Of a stretch of 64,000 nucleotides of DNA, positions 29,340 through 40,814 are shown in pieces. Made by a program: the position numbers and the translations under genes. How positions within the stretch are numbered: the first letter of the stretch is position 1; the number at the start of each line of letters is the position of its first letter. Origin of the DNA: Cristatella mucedo (lineage: Eukaryota; Bryozoa; Phylactolaemata; Cristatellidae); contig WPIO01000177.1 of assembly GCA_009760855.2 (NCBI GenBank), positions 392,501 to 456,500 of the forward strand. The letters run 5' to 3'. The notes under the pieces are model-generated. The model saw only the letters and a program-made list of their open reading frames with translations. It ran no database searches and was not told the DNA's origin.

Positions 29340-30578
29340 TGTAGCGCCCTGCTGGCCTTGGCTGAATTTTAGCACGAACAAGAGCTGTTCGGAGGCGGGC
29401 TAGAATTCCTTTGTCCTGGAGCAGTGAGCCAGAGAGGAGCGTCAGTGCGGTTAGAGAGGAAGCGCTTAAGAGCAAGCCAGGAAGTCCTCTGACCAGCGGT
29501 GGCGAGTCGGCCTTTGGAATTGGTCCGATACCCGCGGGAGCGGCTGATCGATGTTGGCTGGCCTGTCAACCTTCGCCATCACTCTGTCCAAAAAGAATCG
29601 TCTGGAACCCATTCGCCATTCAAGCTGGACAGAGGGGACATTCCAGTGGCCTAGAGCCGGTATTAATTCCTCACCGTAATGGGCCATGGTGTCGGGCCCA
29701 ATACCACTAAGCTCTTGCCCCATTGTCTCAGCCAAGTATTTAAGAGTCGAGCGACGCTCGCTCTGGGTCTTTTGCCTCGTGTCTTTTGTCTTTGGTCCGG
29801 CTCTGCGCCTCGACGCCGTCGGGCACTCGTTTCTCTAAAAGCGAGGGAGGAGGGCGGGCTGTCCGCCGACGATGGACGGAACAGAACGAGACAGCTCTAA
29901 GAGGATTCGGTGGAACTCCACCGAAAACGGTCGTATCGCGCCCGGGCTGGCATTTTGTGTTCTTTCGTGTTTTGTGTGTTCGCGCTAGCACGTGGTCTCG
30001 GCATAGGGTTTTGCCGGTGCGAGCTAGGCGTAGTTGGCGTCTGTGGAGCCCTAGTTCTCCGGGTAGGGTTTGGGCTCCGGTTCGCGCTTCAGTGTGGAGA
30101 AGTATTTCCTCCACAGGAGTGCTTGCGCTTCAGTGCGGAGGAGTATTCCCTCAGCAAGAGTGTTGACGTTGGCGTGTTTGGGGTATTCCCTCGGCACAGG
30201 TGGGAACGGATTCCTAGTTCACCGGTTAGGGTTTAGGGTCCGGGTCGCGCTTAGTGTGGAGGAGTATTCCCTCCGCAAGAGTGTTGGTGCAGTTGAGAAC
30301 GTGCGAGGAGTGTAGAGATAAAGCTGAACTAGACGCGCAGCGACTTTGTGCGCATGCGAATAAAGTTCAGTAAAATCCCCAATTTGTGTCTCGCTTCCGA
30401 TTCACGCCGCGGACTCACGACCCCCTTTAGTAACGGTAAGCAGGTCAGCGCCAGAAACGCTCGTTTCGTGGCGGCCAGCTTATTGCGCGTAGGCGCGCAC
30501 CGAACGGCATTAGGCGATAGGCTACGCCGCTAAGTAAGCGGCAGGTCAAGCTTACCCCGCCGAGCCTTCGGCGTTACA
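29340..30578. mobile_element. solo LTR inserted in the LINE
   Basis: The insert is 1,239 bp, begins TGTAGCGCC and ends GGCGTTACA, so the termini are a short inverted repeat with TG...CA ends. It is flanked by TAAC at 29336-29339 and 30579-30582. A TATA-like TATTTAAG at 29737 and AATAAA at 30359 give a + strand U3-R-U5 order. No gag or pol coding is present, so it is a solo LTR left by recombination. The retroelement family is not determined. Internal GGAGTATTCCCTC-type repeats lie at about 30090-30280. Confidence 0.85.
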
Positions 30579-30582
30579 TAAC
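30579..30582. repeat. right TAAC target-site duplication of the solo LTR
   Basis: Follows the terminal ACA of the LTR; LINE sequence resumes at once. Confidence 0.8.
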
Positions 30583-32940
30583 CAAGCCCTAATTTTAGCA
30601 ATGTTATGAAGCTGAAAATAGACAGATTTGACTGTGGAGCTGATGTGGTCGTCTAACGAGAGGTCGCTTTGGAATATGACACCTAGATTTCGAGCTGGTT
30701 CAACTGGAGATATGCTGGCAGAGCCAATTTTGAGAGTCAGTCTTTCCAATTTGTGAATCACACTGGATTTTCCCATAACTAGTAAGTTAGTTTTATCATC
30801 GTTTAGTTTTAGAAAATTTGCTGCCATCCATGATCGGATGTCATCAATGCATGCAGCAAGTGAGTTGAGAGAATTTGAGGTGCTCGAAGGCTGGGAGGGA
30901 TCAAAGCAAAGGTACAACTGAGTGTCATCCGCATAGAAGTGAAAGCCTAGATTGTGCTTGGCAATCACATCAGCAAGAAGCCGAGTATAAACCGTGAAAA
31001 GAACCGGACCTAGCACAGAGCCCTGAGGTACTCCATATTTTAGAGGTACTTCAGATGATCTTTGTCCATTCACGTCAATACTCTGGAGTGTCCCACTGAG
31101 ATAGGACCTGAACCACTGCTGAGCAGTGCTAGTGATGCCCAGGCGAGATGAGAGGCGCTCTAGAAGAACTTTGTGATCGATGGTATCAAAAGCTGCCGAA
31201 AGATCGAGCAAAACAAGAAGAGACATTCTGCCCATGTCTGCATTCCTAAGTAGGTCGTTGTATACCCGAAGCAATGCTGACTCTGTGGAGTGATTAGCTC
31301 TGAAGCCAGACTGGAACATACTAGCATGGTGTGAGGTTTCGATATACGAGTTCAGCTGGTCTGCCACGACCCGTTCCAGTGTCTTTGATAGGAATGGTAG
31401 AATGGAGACTGGGCGGTAGTTGCTTAAGCTCTCTTGGTCTAGTGTAGCTTTCTTGAGAAGTGGCCTGACTACAGCTTTTTTGAAAGGTGCTGGGACATGA
31501 CCTGAGGCTAATGACATATTAATGATGTTGGTTATGCATGGCAGCAGCAGATCAATGCAACGTAGGAGCAGGACAGTGGGAATAGGGTCCAGTGGACTTG
31601 TTGTCTTCTTTGATTGAGATACGAACTTTAGGACTAGATCACTAGTGACCTGCTTAAATGCAGACATTGAGGTGCCGCCAGGAACCGAGGAACAGCATTC
31701 TAGTGGGAAGGTTGTCATCGCAGGGATGGATTCCCTGATCTTGTCTATCTTCTGCACAAAGAATCGAGAGAAGCGATCGGCTAGATCACCGCAAGGATCA
31801 TCAGGTAAGGAGCTAATCTGGGAACGTTTGAGGAGATGGTTTATTGTCGACATCCGCATTTTTGGATTGTGCATCTGTGATTCAACAATGTTTCTATAGA
31901 AGCTAGACTTGGCCTTTGCTAGGATCGATTGATACGACCTACAGTAGTCTTCATATGCCTGTCGATGGACCGGTAGTCCGGATCTTTTGTATGCTTTTTC
32001 AAGCTTTCGTTTAGCAGACTTGGCTAGTTTAATGTCTGTGGTAAACCATAGGCCGTCTGGGCGGGGGCGCACAGTGCGCTTTGTCAGAGGTGCAAACTCG
32101 TCGAGCGTGTCAGCTAGTGTCGTGTTGTAGCTATCTACCAATGATGACAGAACGGAGGAAGAACTGAGCAGCAGAGGTGAAGCAGGTTCTCTCGCACGGG
32201 CAGCATCAATGTCGGGGGTCTTGAGGATTTCGCGATTCACAGGTTATTTTAGAGGAGGATGTGGGCACACACTGTAGATGGAATGAGATCTGCACGTGGT
32301 CAGATAAGCAGGATGTGGTAATAATTGGTGATGACAAAGTGCAGTTGAAAGAGAAAATCTCGTCGAGTGTGTGACCCTTGATGTGGGTATGGCCATGCAC
32401 ATGAGCCACAAGAAACAATGAGTCAATCAGTGCACGAAATTCGGTGCTGAAAGCGTAAGATAATTTATCAAAGTGAACGTTGAAATCACCCATAAAGATG
32501 AAGGGTCGATTTATTGCACACAGAATCGAAATGAGATCGGAGAAATCTGAGATAAAGGAGGATTTGGTACCTGGTGGGCGATAGACTACTGCTACTATCG
32601 GTAGCTTGTTTTCTGGTGAGACCAAGACAATTGATTCAAAAGACTGCTTCGAGGGTACTGCAAATGGCTTGAAGTTGAATTTCGAGCGCACGATAATAGC
32701 AACTCCACCTCCAGTTTTGATTGATCTAGGGGTGTGAAAGAACGAGAAACCAGATGGAGTAGCGTCTTTAATTGTCGGGCAGTTTATCGATTTCAGCCAA
32801 GTTTCAGTTAGGGTGAGCAGGTCGATACCATTTTCAGAAATAAGGTCGTTTATTACTAGAGGTTTATTGCACATTGAGCGAGGATTCCAAAGGCAAGCGT
32901 TAAGTCTGGCCGATGGGGTCACAACAGGCCTGATGACCAC
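30579..32940 (-). pseudogene. LINE ORF2: apurinic-type endonuclease and reverse transcriptase
   Basis: The protein would nick target DNA and copy the LINE RNA at the nick. The endonuclease part (32206-32940) shows LTETWL, GDFNVH and SDHVQI, which supply the catalytic Glu, Asp/Asn and Asp/His. The reverse-transcriptase part (from 32240 leftwards) shows GVPQGSVLGPVLFT and FHFYADDTQLY with the catalytic Asp pair. The two parts are in different frames near 32206-32240, and the 3' end of the frame is cut by the solo LTR at 30578, with the remainder at about 28870-29335. The copy cannot make a full protein. Motif style suggests the CR1/L2 group. Confidence 0.85.
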
Positions 32941-33120
32941 TAAGTATTGAGAGATTTAATAGTGACGCATGTGGGGGAGCGTGCTGAGCGGTTCGAGACA
33001 ATGCTAGGAATACCAAACGAGCGGCGTCTGAGCTGGCGGTTCCGGCCACCGCTGCGGCTACGGGGTGCTTTTCTTTTGTTAATGCATAGTTCATGAATCT
33101 TAGCAACAGCATTAATATCT

Positions 33121-34814
33121 AGGAATGCATTTGATCTACGATGACGAAGCGATAACAGCTGCTGACGATCACAACTAACAAGCAGGTAACTAGCCGCCGG
33201 CTTAGCTAAGGCAGCCGCCGGCGTGGGAGACCCGGCAGTCCGAAGCGATAAGCGTTTAGATGTCCATAGGCACGTAATTTCTTACGCGCTACGGTCAAAT
33301 AACAAACAGAATAACTTTAAAGACGGAGAGAGACACACATTAATGCAATGTAAATTAAGCCAGTAGAAAGAGGGAGGGATAAGGAAATCAACAGCTGGGT
33401 AGCGACTCTCTAGAATATTAAGGCAAATGGCTTCTTCTACGCTCACACTATGCCTAGCAGCAAATACTTCAGATGCACCGTTAGCTTAAGGGGTAATAAG
33501 GCCGTTGGATTTTGGTCATGCCTTTGCTCTGTCCTGCTTTGCCAGCTTTTTTTACGGTACTTGTGGTTTTTATTCTTCTCTCGGTCCACGCTTCATGCGC
33601 CAATACATGCAGTAAGTGTTGCTGCGTACATGCTAGGGCCGTCCGCCACCAATCCATCGCTAACGAATCGCGGTTTTTAGCCGAGCGCTAATATCTGCTA
33701 TCAATCAATATAATTTTGAATGAGCATCCCGTAAAACGGAAGTCGCAGCCGATTCGTTTGCCAGTGCTCACTAAAATAATTAATATCATATTTATTTATA
33801 TGGCGCCCTAAGAGAACTGTATACCAAAGTACCAAACTTTGAGAGCTATTGATCTGGAACAAAAGGGAGCAAAGCTCGTGGCCATTTCAGGCGACAATGA
33901 AAAAAGTATAAAAAGAGAATCCGCCCACCCAGCGTCGCACTGCGGAAACTCAACGACAGCATAATTTTGTCATCGTCTAGACCAGCGGACCTTCTTAAGT
34001 TCACCTTTGAAAACGAAGATGGAATTGTCCGTAATTTTCACGGGTATATGATTGTGTAATGGCCACGAGCATAATGGCCACTAGCACGATAGCTGCATGT
34101 CCCGCTTGTTTGTCGCGTGAGGAAAGCTTCAAAGTGCTCCGATTCCGTGTCATGTAACCTTTAAACTACTATCGTATCATAATCAAATTCGCGCTGCTCG
34201 TAAGCCTCGGTTTATCACAGCCATTTCATAAGTGGCTCTCGGTACAAAAAATTCAGCGGCCAAGCTTAAAAATAATAATCGTGGGCACGTGACTGACAAT
34301 GAGCACGTCGCTCCACGTACCGGCCGTCAACCGGGCCATGCCTCTCGTGTCGCGTTGGGTTTTAGCCTGATTTTCCAAAGTTATGCAAGACTATTGCTAT
34401 ATAAGGTCGGTTCAAATAAGCACGCATGCGGAGACTATTCGGTCGTTTAAAAGCTAGATGACTCACTTTGGTGGCAATCCAACGATCCCGCGAGTGCGAG
34501 AATACGGAGCCGGCTGCGCGTATGCGCTCGCTGTAACCACGCAGGTTGCAGTCCTGGGGCGGACGCCAGTACTGGCCAGTCGCCCTGAGTCGGAACCACA
34601 ATTCAGCTCGCTCGTTCCTCTGCTTGTCTCGTCAGTCGCTTGCAGCGCAATAGGCAAAGACGCACTGACGTTTCCGCACCAAGTGACAATGCAGCATTTT
34701 CCAATAGCACCGTACGGCATCCTCATTGGGGTTCAAGGAAATTCGTACCTTCGACAGGAGCTTTTTACTAAGTGCTTGAAAAAATAATGCTCCCGTTTTC
34801 TTGTCTTGCCTGTT
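33121..34814. other. stretch without recognised gene
   Basis: Only short open frames with no motif and a LINE scrap at 33780 are seen. Confidence 0.5.
33780..33835 (-). mobile_element. LINE 3'-end scrap
   Basis: A short ATATTTATTTATATGGCGCC tail and partial hairpin, then similarity is lost. Confidence 0.4.
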
Positions 34815-35330
34815 TGTAATGTAATGTAATGTATCTCCGTCTGTAACTCCACAAAATCATTTATACCAGGTGGGTGTTACGCAGGAGAGCTCTGTATAGC
34901 GCACTCACAGCCTAAGCGGCTTTCGGTACGCATTCGGTAGCCAACAAACTTCGTCTTACGAAACAAAGAGAAAGTGGGAAGCATAGCAGAGTCAGGAGAG
35001 CAGTTGAGGTAGTGAGTAGCATGGAAGTAGCAGCTCAGGATCGCTGAAAAGGATGAGCCATAGTTGGCAGCAGGAGAGTAGTTGTCGTTGCGTAAGAATT
35101 GTGGAAGCGAGTTCCACAGTGTCAATGACATGCAGAGCGAAAGCTTCTGTCGCCAACGGTCTTTAAGCGGAGGAATGGGACAGCTAATTTATTGTCCATA
35201 TAGGACCTGAGGGTGCGAAGAGGCTGAAACTGGTGCAGCAGTTCAGCTAGGTACAAAGGAGCCAAGCCGTGGCGGGCCTTGTGGATCAGCGTAAGAGCTT
35301 GGCTCTGTACCCGTTGCTCAACCGGCCCAA
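34815..35330 (-). mobile_element. second LINE subfamily, 3' fragment
   Basis: It starts at a TGTAATG repeat tail and reads, on the minus strand, an RT C-terminal piece (LWNSLPQFLRNDNY). Bases 35100-35300 match the fragment at 3780-3980 in opposite orientation. Confidence 0.65.
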
Positions 35331-35878
35331 TTCAGTCGCGTCACCGGGATTCTAGCGATTCTGCGAGACTGCATCGTCCGTTCTTAGCTTTACGGATGCG
35401 AGCGTGGGTAACGATGTCCTGCAGACTGCCAGTAGCTAGAAGAATATAAGCGGGTGAGGGATATTTGTCGTGGCGACAAACCGTTAAGCTACCGGAAGTG
35501 ATAATCTGCAAGAAGTGCTAAGTGTGCCGAGCGGGTAGGGGCTCGCACGTACGATGGCGGCGCGATGAAGATGGACGTTGCCCCCACAACCGATTTGTGG
35601 TGCTGCTGACGACGACGACTGTATTGCATTGTAAGCAGGCTACGCTAGAGTGCGAGCGTACGGATGTATAAAGTCGTCGTGGAAGGCGCTCCGTAGCAGC
35701 GCGGAGCGAAGAGAAAGAGAGGGAGAGAGAGGGCATAGCGTCCACACAGGCCGGTGGACGAGTAGAAAGTTCTTTGCTGCAGGGCGAGCGGGTCACGTGA
35801 CCACAGCTGACCCGTTGCAATGAAATCCAGCTTAGTCAGTCGATACTGTCCAACTGCAGCACCTAATGAGGTGTTACT
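35331..35878. other. left flank of the Polinton, no gene seen
   Basis: GC-richer host DNA with a GA-rich patch at about 35710-35740. Base composition changes abruptly at 35884. Confidence 0.5.
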
Positions 35879-35883
35879 CAGCA
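35879..35883. repeat. left target-site duplication CAGCA
   Basis: CAGCA directly precedes the terminal TGATG of the left inverted repeat and recurs at 60588-60592. Confidence 0.8.
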
Positions 35884-36152
35884 TGATGTTGTGTTTTTAC
35901 CCTATATGACATTTTTATTTTATCAACTCGCATCTTTTTCCCTTTTACAACATTTTTACTTTTTCAACTCGTTCTCGTTAACACTCGAACTCGTTTCAAA
36001 ACTAAAAACGTTGTAAAATGAAAAAACGCTCCTTTCAAAAATAAAAACATCGTAAAGTGCAAAAACACATCATCACACTCGTTCTCGTTATCACTCGAAC
36101 TCGTTAAAGTCTTACAAGACTAGAATATCTGTTTTCAAAATATTTATATATT
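35884..36152. repeat. left terminal inverted repeat
   Basis: About 269 bp, matching the reverse complement of 60321-60587 with a few substitutions and small indels. It contains two copies of a 29-bp unit (35967-35995 and 36077-36105) built around CTCGTT and CTCGAAC. Confidence 0.95.
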
Positions 36153-36207
36153 ATAGTAAAACATTTCTGTTGCAATTTCATTTTTATTTAAACAAATTAT
36201 TTTTACC

Positions 36208-36215
36208 TTATATAG
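36208..36215 (+). promoter_or_regulatory. TTATATAG start-proximal motif
   Basis: Lies 4 bp before the ATG at 36220. It is the first example of a motif found before most genes of the element. Confidence 0.5.
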
Positions 36216-36219
36216 CAAG

Positions 36220-36567
36220 ATGGTTTTTCCAATTAGACAAAGAAATTCTTTTGCGTCTGAGACAAGGAGATTAATGAATGTTGATATTGATTTACCAATA
36301 ACTAAATATGATCGCAGAGCTAAAAGAATTAGAAGAGAAAAAATAATTTCTTCAAATGAAGCGAGAAGATTGATGAGTATTAATTTTGATCTTCCTTCAA
36401 TTAAATACGTTGGTAAAACTGGAAGACTTAACAAGGTAGGATTTACTAATCCAATTGTAACTGCTGGTGGTAATACTTTAACTTTTACATGTAATACTAA
36501 AAAAATGGCTTGGAGATTTCGAGACTTTAAGAGAATCACTCAGATATCAAACACAATTATTGCTTAA
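36220..36567 (+). CDS. small basic protein with an internal repeat
   Basis: This intact 115-residue frame is rich in Arg and Lys. Two related blocks, one with TRRLMNVDIDLPITKY and one with ARRLMSINFDLPSIKY, show an internal duplication of about 35 residues. It starts after TTATATAG and its end overlaps the next frame by 8 bp. Its place just before the polymerase frame suggests either a separate DNA-binding protein or the polymerase N-terminal (terminal-protein) region separated by a frameshift. I cannot decide between them. Confidence 0.6.
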   Translation: MVFPIRQRNSFASETRRLMNVDIDLPITKYDRRAKRIRREKIISSNEARRLMSINFDLPSIKYVGKTGRLNKVGFTNPIVTAGGNTLTFTCNTKKMAWRFRDFKRITQISNTIIA

Positions 36568-39500
36568 TAGAGTTGGAAAAATATGGTCTTTTATTAGAAT
36601 TAATTTTAGAGTATCATTTGATATGAAAACTTTTGATACTGGTGAAACGGAGAGAAGAGGTTCTCAATCCAAATCAATTTTAACTATGGATAGCGAATCA
36701 CCAGATGAAATTTATGACAAAATAATGCTTGCACTTGGTATACATTCTGAGCTACTAGTTGAGAAAGGTGTTGGTTCTGGTTGGCTATTTATTGGCTTTC
36801 ACTCATTTTCAGTAGTTATATCTAAATATATTCCAATTGGTGGTGGATCATATGTTGAAACTCCTGATTATCTTGCAAAGAAAAAGTGCGTTACTAACCT
36901 AAAAAACTATGATGATGAGTTTTGCGCGCTCTAGTGTGTTTTTAGAGCTCTAAATCCAGTAGAAAGAAATAAATGGAAGACAAATGATTTAAAAAAAATA
37001 CTAAACGAACAATATTCAAGTTTAATTAGTGATATCGAATGGCCAATGAAAGTTAAAGACACAAATAAACTAGAGAAAGCTATGAATGTTAGCATAAATG
37101 TTTACTCATGTGGATACAAAGAATCAAGAGTCTCTCCTTTAAGAGTTGTTAAGAAAGCTGATGAGATTCCAAATAGACATATTAATCTGTTGCTTATAAC
37201 AAGTAGTGATATCGAAAATTATATTTTGATAAACAATTTTAACGCTTTGTGCAGACCATTTAGTTCTGGAGGAAAACAATATTACTGTCATCATTTTTTT
37301 TAAATAGATTTTTTGATAAGACACAAGTAGATAAACACCTAGAAATATGTGATAGCATAAACTCAGGAATGCCAATATATGTAATGCCAGACGAGCATAA
37401 TAAATTTATATCGTTTGATTCATTTAAGCATCTAAACGTTTGTCCTTATGTTTGTTATGCAGACTTTGAATGTTTAGTGCAAAAAGGAGAACGCGATGAT
37501 CACTTTTCATCACACACACCCTGCTCTGCCGTATATGTTATAGTTGACTGGAATTGTAAAGTTGTTGATATGTTTTTAAAGGTTAGTCCTGATTGTGTGA
37601 ATGCTTTCTTAAAAAGATTATTTGAGGTATCAGATTTTTTATAAAACTCTTCTAGTTGAGAACAATTTAGAGAGTATGCTGGAAGATTTAACTGAATGCT
37701 GAAATGAAAGCACACGATGATGCAATTTTCTGTTGGATGTGTAAAGGACCATTTAATCAAAGAAATAATGAGATGAGAAAAGTATTTGACCATCGTCACT
37801 TAACAAATAAATATAGAGGCGCTGCACACCATTCATGTAATTTTAAAGCAAGCATGGACTTTAGAAAATGGCAGTTACCTGTTTTATTTCACAACCTAAG
37901 GGGATATGATTCACATGTCATTGTTAAAGCATCAGAGAATTTTAGCATTGAAGCAGAACCAATAGCAAATAATTTAGAGAAGTATATGATGCTTAAAGTT
38001 GGTGATTTGGTTTTTAAAGACAGTATGCAGTTTATGATCGGGTCATTAGATTCTATTGCTTCGACGATGGGAAAAACAATTGATTGCTTTCCAATTTAAA
38101 ATACAGTTTTAAGCGAAAAGTAAAAAAGAAAAATCTTAATCTTGTTGCTGTTAAAGGGGAATATCCTTATGAGTTTATGAATTCTTTGGAAAAATTTAAG
38201 TGTGATTCTTTACCAAGCAAGGAATCTTTTTACTCTAGTGTTCGCATGGAGGGAATATCAGATGATGATTATAAAAAAAAACAAATGATGTTTGGAAAGA
38301 ATTTGATTGCAAATCATTCATTGATTACCATGATTTATATTTAATCACTGATGTATTGCTATTAGCAGATTGTTTTGAAAGTTTTAGAAAAGGATTTATA
38401 TCTAAGCTAAAATTAGATCCTGCAAACTTTGTTACAACACCAAATTGTTCATGGAGCGCCGTGTTTTGGTATTCTGGAGTAAAAATTGAGTTATTAACAA
38501 ACAGAGAGACATTTGACACATTCAAAAAGTCAATTCGTGGTGGTATTTGTCAAGTTAATAGTAGATTAGTTAAAGCAAACAATCCTATGGTACCTGGATA
38601 TGATTCTAGCAAACCAACAAGGTGGATTACCTATCACGACGCTACAAGTTTATACCCAACAGCAATGATGGAACTTCTTCCGCAAGGTGAAATTGAAGAG
38701 TGTTTAATTGATGGATGGGACAGAGAACAAATATTATCATTACCTGATGAGTCGGATGTTGGAGCTTTCTTTGTTGTTGATATTGAACGATCCTAAAACA
38801 AAAGAGTACTATCATGATTTACACAATGAATATCCATTATGCGCGTCTAACAGAGTTGTTGATTGCAGTGAGTATTCTAATTTTCAAAATAAATTTAAAG
38901 TAGGTGCGTGTAATGTTCCAAAACTGATGTGTGATTTTTCATTAAAAAAAAGATTATTTAATTCACTATAGATATCTAAAATTTTGTTTGACACGGAATG
39001 ATAGCTACAGTAAAAAAGGTTTATAAATTTAAGCAATCTAGATGGTTGGAATCATTTATCCAAATGTGTGCTGATATGAAAGCAGCAAATTCGAATAAAA
39101 AATTCTTGAGAAATCTTTGGAAGTTGATAATGAATGCATTTTATGGTAAAACATGTGATGTTGAAAAAAGAGTAAAAACTCATTTGATTAATGTTATTGA
39201 GGAGATAGGAAATAAAAAGTTTAATAAAAGAATACGAGATCCTATAATAGTAAACTTTAGAGATTTTAGCAAAACGTTAACAATATTTCAAATGAACCAA
39301 TCAAAAACTAGATTAAATAAACCAATGTTTATAGGAAGCGCAATTCTTGACTTATCTAAATTACATATGCAGAAGTTTTATTATGATGTTAGACAACAAA
39401 AGTATCACGAACAAGTTAAGTTAATCTATACTGATAGAGATTCAATAATAATGGATTTTGAAACACCTAATTTATATGATTATATAAAAAATATGCCCGA

Positions 39501-39984
39501 ATGGTTTGCTGAAGATACGATTGGAAAATTTAAAGATGATACAGAAATAAAAGTAATTGCTGAAGTATGTGCTTTAAGACCAAAACTTTATTCAGTTAGT
39601 ATCGTTAATGCAGAAAGAAAAGCAGCGGCAAAAGGAGTTACAAAAGCAGTTTTAACTAAAACAATGGGTCATGACACTTTTGTTAATTGTTTAACAGATA
39701 GTGTATCAATCTTCAACGGAAAAACAATTGATGGGTTTAAAGAAAAACAGATTAGAAAGTTTTATAAGATATCCCAGAGTAAGCATGAGTTATTCACCGA
39801 TAAGCTAGAAAAAGTAGCACTATCCGCCTTTGATTCAAAACGATACTGGTTGGACTGCGGAATCTGTAGTTACGCTTATGGACACTATAGAATTTATGAT
39901 GCATTGAGTAATAATCTAAATCCAGGACGATGTAATACTTGCAATATTGGTAATATTAATATAGATGCCAAAACGAAAGAGTGA
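36560..39984 (+). pseudogene. protein-primed family B DNA polymerase, broken
   Basis: The enzyme would copy the linear genome from a protein primer. Visible parts in order: ExoI-like YADFECLV near 37460, a zinc-binding block (CWMCKGPF ... DHRH ... GAAHHSCN) at 37730-37845, ExoII-like FHNLRGYDSH near 37890, palm motif A YHDATSLYPTAMM near 38635, motif B NAFYGKTCD near 39135, and motif C YTDRDSI near 39430. Breaks: an in-frame TAG at 36932, a frameshift in a T-run near 37294-37301, and loss of frame near 37640-37700, 38096, 38340, 38790 and 38970-38998. Motif C has Arg where the family normally has Thr between the two Asp residues. It ends at TGA 39982-39984, overlapping the next gene. Not functional as it stands. 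Confidence 0.92.
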
Positions 39985-40291
39985 AGAAATCATTGAACCT
40001 GAAGCAAAAGTAAAAGTCGAACATGATATTCGAGAAACAACAAAAGAGTTATATGAATTACAAATAGAAATGGAGTATGACATAGCAGAAGAAGAGTTAA
40101 TTTTTGAGATGGCAGGAATAAATTTATATTTGCAAATAAAATTCATTATTAAAGAAATGGAAAAAGTTGAAAATGAATATGAATCTGAATATGAAGAGTC
40201 TGATAGTGATGATCCTGATTACAATCCAGAAAAATCAGAATATGAAAGTGAATATGAATACAATTACGTAAATGAAGAAGATGAACTATAA
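39965..40291 (+). CDS. acidic small protein, function unknown
   Basis: This intact 108-residue frame begins with a basic MPKRK and ends in a long Glu/Asp/Tyr-rich stretch with SEYESEYEY-type repeats. It starts inside the polymerase end, just after AATATAG. Acidic C-termini are common in viral DNA-mimic or chaperone-like proteins, but that is only analogy. Overlap with the polymerase shows how compact the element is. Confidence 0.65.
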   Translation: MPKRKSEEIIEPEAKVKVEHDIRETTKELYELQIEMEYDIAEEELIFEMAGINLYLQIKFIIKEMEKVENEYESEYEESDSDDPDYNPEKSEYESEYEYNYVNEEDEL

Positions 40292-40301
40292 AAAAATTAT
40301 A

Positions 40302-40311
40302 TTTATATAGA
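40302..40311 (+). promoter_or_regulatory. TTTATATAGA motif before a start codon
   Basis: Immediately precedes the ATG at 40312, so any transcript starting here would have almost no leader. Confidence 0.5.
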
Positions 40312-40540
40312 ATGGATGTTTCTAAAATTCTGAGTTGCGAACAATCAAGAGATATGGCTCTTAAAATTTTTTCCAAAGGTTAAGAGAGTAGATCAGAGAA
40401 TTGTCAAGCATTCACTTGATAAACTTATTCCAGACTTGGATAGCTCGTACACTGCTGTTCTCGTTGAGATTTGCGATACTTGTGATAAACTAATGGAATG
40501 CAGAAGTAAAATAAATGAATCGTTGACAGAGAAAAAGTAA
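40312..40540 (+). pseudogene. small unknown gene with one frameshift
   Basis: A start after TTTATATAGA opens a frame that stops at about 40383. A second frame continues from the same region to a TAA near 40540, and a one-base slip in TTTTTTCCAAAGG near 40370 explains the switch. Total about 75 codons. The second half has two Cys pairs around EICDTCDKLMEC. Not recognised. Confidence 0.45.
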
Positions 40541-40610
40541 AAAACTGCAAAAACTAAACAGGGCGTACAAATTAATTAATTAATTTTGAATTAAATTTTA
40601 CATAGTATAT

Positions 40611-40781
40611 ATGGATCCAAAAATAACAAATTATAAAATTAGTAATGCAATTCAAGATATTAGTCAAGGTAGAAAATTAGAATTAAATGATGAACTTATT
40701 GAAATTATATTTGATATGTGTACCCATGAAGATAAATATGAGGAACTTAAAATGAAAGCAAGAGAGTTAATAAAGAATTAG
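40611..40781 (+). CDS. small unknown protein, 56 residues
   Basis: The frame starts MDPKITNYKISNAI directly after AGTATAT and ends TAG at 40779-40781. It is charged and helical in look. Its short spacing to both neighbours and its motif-placed start argue that it is real. Confidence 0.5.
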   Translation: MDPKITNYKISNAIQDISQGRKLELNDELIEIIFDMCTHEDKYEELKMKARELIKN

Positions 40782-40814
40782 ATGTTTTGTATTTTTTTTA
40801 TAATAGTATAGGAA

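Larger units (their letters stand above)
28593..33120 (-). mobile_element. near full-length CR1/L2-like LINE interrupted by a solo LTR
   Basis: This is the longest LINE copy. Reading right to left: a possible 5' region near 33000-33120, an endonuclease frame (32206-32940), a reverse-transcriptase frame (30552-32240), the LTR insertion 29340-30578, the rest of the coding region (to about 28870), the 3' hairpin and an AAT-type tail. Sequence on both sides of the LTR joins exactly onto the uninterrupted copy at 50.0-52.3 kb. I see no ORF1. The 5' boundary is approximate. Confidence 0.85.

Noticed and set aside
30220-30240. GGTTAGGGTTTAGGG as a second telomere-like repeat
   Set aside because: Only about two units and part of the LTR sequence.
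29740-30315. Proline/arginine-rich open frames within the solo LTR
   Set aside because: They cross U3-R-U5 sequence, lack motifs and conflict between strands.
31645-31899. + strand frame within the LINE (also at 51820-52074)
   Set aside because: Antisense shadow of the reverse transcriptase, present in both copies for that reason.
36560-39984. Programmed frameshifting or stop readthrough in the polymerase
   Set aside because: Too many breaks of different kinds at unrelated sites; decay is simpler.
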